A stretch of 9,517 nt of DNA from CAYHZL01 sp964361075 (GTDB taxonomy: Bacteria; Bacteroidota; Ignavibacteria; UBA10030; UBA8401), in the NCBI GenBank assembly GCA_964361075.1, contig CAYHZL010000139.1:1-9517 (forward strand). Reading direction: 5' to 3'. The translations under genes and the position numbers were made by a program. The stretch's first letter is position 1, and each line of letters starts with the position of its first letter. Below are positions 6,602 through 9,517 of the stretch, piece after piece. Under the pieces are notes generated by a model. It searched no databases. It worked only from the letters and a program-made list of their open reading frames with translations, and was not told the DNA's origin.

Positions 6602-8173
6602 TTATTGAAACGAAAGCGGCGAAGCAATATCAATATTGTTAAATGCACTAAACAATTGATTCGTTGAAATAATAAACTCAACAGCTCTATTGTTAATGTT
6701 GTACGCCAAGTCTAATCGTGTGATTCCACTCCCTTGTTGTTTTTCATTTAAGATTCTTAAACCGATTCCGACTGATTTATAAACTTTTTCAGAAAATATT
6801 TTTTTATCTTGTTCACCAATAATACCAAAATCAGAAAATAACACTCCGCCAATATTAAAAATCCATATATGAATATTCGTAGCAAAACGATCTTCGATAT
6901 TGAGAATTATCTTTTGATTCCCTGAATATGAAAAAGACGGCAATCCTCGTACACCAGAAGGTGAATCTAAAAAAGTTTGCTTACTAGAGTTCCATTTTAA
7001 ACCGTAAATTCCATTTACTCTTGCAACAACAAGATTTTCAGCATTCAGCTTTGTGTATGCTTGTGTTGATAACGATAATGTGGCATCTTGAAAATTATTG
7101 TCGCGAACATATCCTTGTAATGATACAGAATTACTGAAATAAGTATTCCACATCATCGAAGAAATTTGAAGCTGTGATAATATGTAATAGAGCTTGTTTT
7201 TGAAAATATCTTTTCCCAGTACGAAAGATAGTGAATAGCCTAGCGGAATATCTTCATTTCTATCTATACTATTAATATTGTGGTCAATAATAAATGAACG
7301 ATTCATAATTCCTAATGAAATATTCAATAAGTTGGTGTCATCAAAAATATTCTGAAATAAAGAATCTTGTTCGGATTTCTGAACCAAATAAGCCGAACCA
7401 AGTCGTATTTTATATTTCCAATTGATCGAATATTGTGCCCACACCTTTTGTGCATTTGTTCTAAAATATTTTTCAACCTCAACTGTACCTTTTGAATAAA
7501 TACGTTTTTTCTCTACACCTTGATCAAGATATACTCCATCTGCCCATGAATCACTTTCCGTATAAAAAGGATCTTCAAGAAGAAGAGTTGCTATTCGCAA
7601 ATCTTCTGAATTTTTGTATTGAATTACAATATTGTAATTTGGTACTAACAGACGCCTATCTCGAAAATACGCTTCTATTCCATGTGGATTCAATCTGTTT
7701 GATATATTGTTATATCCCAAACTTAAACTCTGTCCCAATCCAATAAAATTATCTTCACTCATTGATGTGCTAAAATTGTTAATTCCACCCTCGCGTTTAG
7801 CAGAAAAATTTAAATTAAGAGTCCACTTGTCATGTATAACAATATCTAAATCAATCAAAGAGTCATTGCGCAAATTTTTTTTTATTTCAATGTCACCAAT
7901 AAATCCAAGTTTTCTCAAATTTCTTCCAGTTTCAAGAAGTAATGTATCGTTGAGAATTTCATTTTCTTGAAAAAGTAGTTCACGTCTGATGATATGTTCC
8001 TGTGTAAGAATATGTGATGAATTTGCAATGTTTTCTATCCACGAAAAACTTTGGGTCGTGTCAAAAATGTTGATACGTTGAAGGGATATAGTGCCTATTT
8101 TTTTTCCGTTTTCTGAACACAAAATCGGATAGTAAAAGCAAAGTAAGTAGGATATTAGTATTGTCTTTTTCAT
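6602..8173 (-). CDS. Omp85-superfamily outer-membrane protein with one POTRA domain (523 aa)
   Basis: Predicted outer-membrane beta-barrel of the BamA/TamA-like (Omp85) superfamily. Residues 1-19 form a signal peptide ending ...YYPILCS; the cysteine at 19 makes a lipoprotein signal conceivable but not convincing. Residues about 27-115 resemble a single POTRA domain, with the typical pattern HIIRRELLFQENEILN (60-75), LLETGRNLRKLGFIGD (79-94) and D-x-V-x-D at the end. From about 118 to 511 alternating residues and many aromatic strand ends suggest a barrel of about 16 strands. GVRGLP at 407-412 matches the loop-6 VRG(Y/F) signature of Omp85 proteins, and NIEDRF (425-430) follows as usual. BamA has five POTRAs and TamA three, so this is a minimal relative and probably not the essential BamA. 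Function (protein insertion, translocation or lipid handling) is unknown. It precedes the glycosyltransferase gene. The start at 8173 gives a correct signal peptide; no Shine-Dalgarno is visible. Confidence 0.85.
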   Translation of the reverse strand: MKKTILISYLLCFYYPILCSENGKKIGTISLQRINIFDTTQSFSWIENIANSSHILTQEHIIRRELLFQENEILNDTLLLETGRNLRKLGFIGDIEIKKNLRNDSLIDLDIVIHDKWTLNLNFSAKREGGINNFSTSMSEDNFIGLGQSLSLGYNNISNRLNPHGIEAYFRDRRLLVPNYNIVIQYKNSEDLRIATLLLEDPFYTESDSWADGVYLDQGVEKKRIYSKGTVEVEKYFRTNAQKVWAQYSINWKYKIRLGSAYLVQKSEQDSLFQNIFDDTNLLNISLGIMNRSFIIDHNINSIDRNEDIPLGYSLSFVLGKDIFKNKLYYILSQLQISSMMWNTYFSNSVSLQGYVRDNNFQDATLSLSTQAYTKLNAENLVVARVNGIYGLKWNSSKQTFLDSPSGVRGLPSFSYSGNQKIILNIEDRFATNIHIWIFNIGGVLFSDFGIIGEQDKKIFSEKVYKSVGIGLRILNEKQQGSGITRLDLAYNINNRAVEFIISTNQLFSAFNNIDIASPLSFQ

Positions 8174-8216
8174 GAAAAATAGCTTACCATTTTTTCAAAC
8201 TCACTCAAACCCATTC

Positions 8217-8447
8217 ACCAATCATTTTTCTTACCGCACCAATCACTCAGTGAGAGGTACCAGTCATTGAGCATGCTGCACCAATGGCAACGAGAAGCGC
8301 ACCATTAACTTAGACGGAGGCACCAGTCTTTCAGCCAGCCGTACCAATCGCTGAGATGGCCGTACCAGTCTCTCAGAACACCGCACCAAAGGTTTTTCTT
8401 GACGCACCAGTCGCAAAGATACGCGTACCAATAGATTTTCTCTGTTG
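8217..8447. repeat. Eleven tandem degenerate 21-bp units
   Basis: Units begin at 8217, 8238, 8259, 8280, 8301, 8322, 8343, 8364, 8385, 8406 and 8427, in exact 21-base register with no insertion or deletion. Every unit starts ACCA; most read ACCAAT or ACCAGT, often alternating, and the preceding three bases are usually CGC, CGT or similar. The other about 11 bases vary, with a loose CTSAG in the middle. The period equals seven codons or about two helical turns. This array fills most of the 378-base gap between two minus-strand genes. The rest of that gap (8174-8216, 8448-8506) shows nothing further. Confidence 0.92.
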
Positions 8448-8476
8448 CAAAATGCCATTTTTTGTGGTTTTTCCAC
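8264..8476 (-). CDS. Possible small heptapeptide-repeat protein encoded by the 21-bp array (70 aa)
   Basis: The minus-strand frame through the array reads as seven-residue repeats, for example RLVRPSQ, RLVRLAE, RLVPPSK, PLVQHAQ, and ends at TGA 8264-8266. It is basic, with no signal peptide and no known domain. In favour of coding: the main core variations are synonymous here (CTG/TTG Leu, GTA/GTG Val, AGA/CGA and CGG/CGC/CGT Arg), whereas they change residues in the other frames. The three units past the stop each carry TGA where earlier units mostly have CGA or AGA. Against: only weak starts (GTG 8476 or ATG 8458), no ribosome-binding site, a large hairpin just upstream and strong degeneration. 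It may be the remnant of a longer repeat gene. I do not recognise a family. Confidence 0.3.
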   Translation of the reverse strand: MEKPQKMAFCNRENLLVRVSLRLVRQEKPLVRCSERLVRPSQRLVRLAERLVPPSKLMVRFSLPLVQHAQ

Positions 8477-8506
8477 TGTTTTTGGCTTTTCTACCCCAAT
8501 ATCAAG

Positions 8507-8551
8507 CCCACTATCAAGATTGAAAATCTTGATAGTGGGATGGTTTTTTTT
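8507..8551 (+). terminator. Strong intrinsic terminator on the + strand beyond the repeat array
   Basis: Arms CCCACTATCAAGATT (8507-8521) and 8525-8539 are perfect 15-base complements around a GAA loop. ATGG and eight T residues (8544-8551) follow. The T-run is on the + strand only. On the minus strand the hairpin starts 13 bases after the stop of the proline-tailed gene and has an A-run before it but no T-run after it. It thus terminates + strand transcripts best, though the stem alone could also slow or protect minus-strand RNA. Confidence 0.75.
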
Positions 8552-9268
8552 CTATGGCGTTGGTGGTACAGGCGGTGTTGGCGGCATCGGTGGTGGTTCA
8601 TTATTGTTTCCTTTGCCTGATGTTTGGTACCGTAATTTCTTGGCAAGCTCAAATTGTTTCAATACATTCGGTTCATTCTTAAACTCCACTGTAGCAATGC
8701 CATGTAACGAGTCAGCCGTCTGTCTTGCAGTCTCCATTGCATTCTTAAATGCTGCCGTTGCTTCCGGTGCCCCTTTCTTCTTTGCTAATTCCTGCGCCGT
8801 ATCGGTTGCCTCTAATGCTTGTATTGCCGTTTGAAGTTCATCTATATCCGTTTGTATCAATCCGCCTTTTGCAATCAACACATCTTTGTAGGTGAGCCAT
8901 TGCGCAAGCAAATCTTTTCCCCACGCTATTGTCAGCGGAGTAGAACTTGTTAATCTCTCGCCGATATGAAAATCTTTCAACAGCGGACTTCCGTCAGGAA
9001 AAGTATTCTTTGCACCTTGTTGTACCTTTTTAACAAGAGCACTCAATGCAGTGCGTTGTTGTTCTTCTTGTTGTGTAAGGTCGAGTTTATTCGTTCCTGT
9101 TTGTGTTGTGTCGCTTCGTTGTTTTTCCATTGCCGTAACGGTCGCAGCATATGCGGTTAATCGTTCCGGTGTTATGCCGCGTAGTTGCAGCCGAGCGGTG
9201 TATAAAGAACATAAATCATTCAGCACACGTTGCTCTTGTGCTAATCCTTCACTGGTTATTGAACTCAT
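8552..9268 (-). CDS. Unrecognised helical protein with proline-rich C-terminal tail (238 aa)
   Basis: I do not recognise a family. No signal peptide or membrane segment is present, so a cytoplasmic protein is likely. Residues about 1-90 are charged and Gln/Thr-rich helix (TAMEKQRSDTTQTG, LTQQEEQQRTALSALVKKVQ). A middle segment reads FPDGSPLLKDFHIGERL, then TPLTIAWGKDLLAQWLTYKDVL. Another long helix is rich in Ala and Lys (DELQTAIQALEATDTAQELA). The last 15 residues are a low-complexity tail of Pro with Thr, Val and Met (EPPPMPPTPPVPPTP), which may be a disordered linker or protein-binding end. The start at 9268 is preferred because GAAGGGAAG lies six bases upstream, the best Shine-Dalgarno in the window. 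The frame stays open for 51 more codons to 9421, but that stretch looks non-coding. It is more GC-rich than the Omp85 and glycosyltransferase genes, lies next to the 21-bp array, and its leader carries a palindrome. Confidence 0.75.
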   Translation of the reverse strand: MSSITSEGLAQEQRVLNDLCSLYTARLQLRGITPERLTAYAATVTAMEKQRSDTTQTGTNKLDLTQQEEQQRTALSALVKKVQQGAKNTFPDGSPLLKDFHIGERLTSSTPLTIAWGKDLLAQWLTYKDVLIAKGGLIQTDIDELQTAIQALEATDTAQELAKKKGAPEATAAFKNAMETARQTADSLHGIATVEFKNEPNVLKQFELAKKLRYQTSGKGNNNEPPPMPPTPPVPPTP

Positions 9269-9274
9269 TGTAAT

Positions 9275-9283
9275 CTTCCCTTC
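9275..9283 (-). promoter_or_regulatory. Ribosome-binding site deciding the start of the proline-tailed gene
   Basis: GAAGGGAAG on the minus strand ends six bases before the ATG at 9268. Most other genes here lack such a site. It favours the 238-residue product over the 289-residue extension. Confidence 0.65.
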
Positions 9284-9311
9284 TATATATGGTAAGTAAT
9301 GGATATAAGAA

Positions 9312-9330
9312 TAACAGCACGGTGCTGTTA
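9312..9330. promoter_or_regulatory. Perfect 19-bp palindrome, operator-like
   Basis: TAACAGCAC-G-GTGCTGTTA, two perfect 9-base arms around one base, lies 44 bases upstream of the ATG of the proline-tailed gene. It could be the site of a dimeric regulator. As RNA it could fold as a 7-bp stem; ATTTTTT follows on the + strand, so a weak terminator is an alternative. Confidence 0.4.
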
Positions 9331-9357
9331 ATTTTTTACTGAACTCTTGAATCGTGA

Positions 9358-9380
9358 GCGAAGCTGGCACATCGCTTCGT
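9358..9380. repeat. Inverted repeat in the leader of the proline-tailed gene
   Basis: CGAAGC (9359-9364) and GCTTCG (9374-9379) pair around a nine-base loop, with a possible outer G-T pair (9358/9380). It lies between the pentanucleotide array and the palindrome. Role unknown; the stem is short. Confidence 0.35.
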
Positions 9381-9468
9381 GAATGTATCACACTTCTATA
9401 GTTGAATAACTTTTCATACATTCTGCAAAAAGAAATACAATTACTTATCAGAATAAAAAATTTATAAA

Positions 9469-9517
9469 ATTAGATTAGATTAGATTAGATTAGATTAGAT
9501 TAGATTAGATTAGATTA
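9469..9517. repeat. ATTAG/TAGAT pentanucleotide array reaching the window end
   Basis: Forty-nine bases of uninterrupted 5-bp repeat (9.8 copies) run to the last base, so the true length is unknown. It lies about 200 bases upstream of the start of the minus-strand proline-tailed gene, in or above its promoter region. Apart from the two inverted repeats already listed and the ribosome-binding site, the stretch 9269-9468 shows no gene. Confidence 0.95.

Noticed and set aside
8217..8447. CRISPR array
   Set aside because: The conserved core is under 10 bases, the period is 21 and there are no proper spacers or cas genes.
8217..8523. Plus-strand heptad frame (APVxxxx, VPIxxxx) through the 21-bp array
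   Set aside because: Stops at 8251-8253 and 8311-8313, its TGA falls inside the terminator hairpin, and core variation is non-synonymous in this frame.
9312..9330. LexA (SOS) box
   Set aside because: It has ACAG...CTGT, the reverse arrangement and spacing of CTGT...ACAG.
9269..9421. 51-codon N-terminal extension of the proline-tailed protein
   Set aside because: A good ribosome-binding site precedes ATG 9268, and the extension contains the palindrome and inverted repeat and does not look like protein.
9469..9517. Telomere repeat
   Set aside because: The neighbouring genes are bacterial and a 5-bp simple repeat at a window edge is better explained as a microsatellite or assembly end.

Overview
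The window looks like a piece of an Ignavibacteria-type member of the Bacteroidota/Chlorobi group. The best evidence is a secreted protein ending in a type IX secretion (T9SS) sorting domain of the NYPNPFNPSTT type. Supporting signs are the general lack of strong Shine-Dalgarno sites, a single-POTRA Omp85 protein and an AT-leaning genome. This placement is an inference from protein style, not from a marker gene.

Layout. The left third (99-3104, + strand) is housekeeping or regulatory and relatively GC-rich. It holds the ribosome-associated GTPase HflX, then a soluble sensor kinase with a cyclic-nucleotide-binding domain, a GAF domain and a histidine kinase core. A perfect 18-bp hairpin (3112-3150) separates it from a convergent minus-strand block. 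That block holds, from right to left in coordinates, a T9SS-sorted repeat protein split by a frameshift inside a TTCCA pentanucleotide run (3179-4875), a non-coding gap of about 225 bp, a GT-C glycosyltransferase (5101-6549) and an Omp85-family outer-membrane protein (6602-8173). The last two are AT-rich, co-directional and 52 bases apart, so they may form a transcription unit.

Right end. 8174-8551 is taken up by eleven tandem degenerate 21-bp units (8217-8447), then a strong hairpin with a T-run on the + strand. On the minus strand the array encodes R-L-V-R heptapeptides. Next comes a 238-residue unrecognised helical protein with a proline-rich tail (8552-9268, minus). Its leader carries a perfect palindrome and ends at an ATTAG pentanucleotide array that runs off the window.

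The most interesting items are: (1) the pentanucleotide switch or lesion in the T9SS gene, where the about 59-residue repeat period shows which frame is original; (2) the 21-bp array, whose core variation is largely synonymous in only one frame; (3) a candidate small RNA of about 100 nt at 4931-5032 on the + strand, with a Bacteroidota-like promoter match upstream and an intrinsic terminator, between minus-strand genes; (4) the unrecognised proline-tailed protein next to the array. No tRNA, rRNA, CRISPR array, transposase or integrase is visible.
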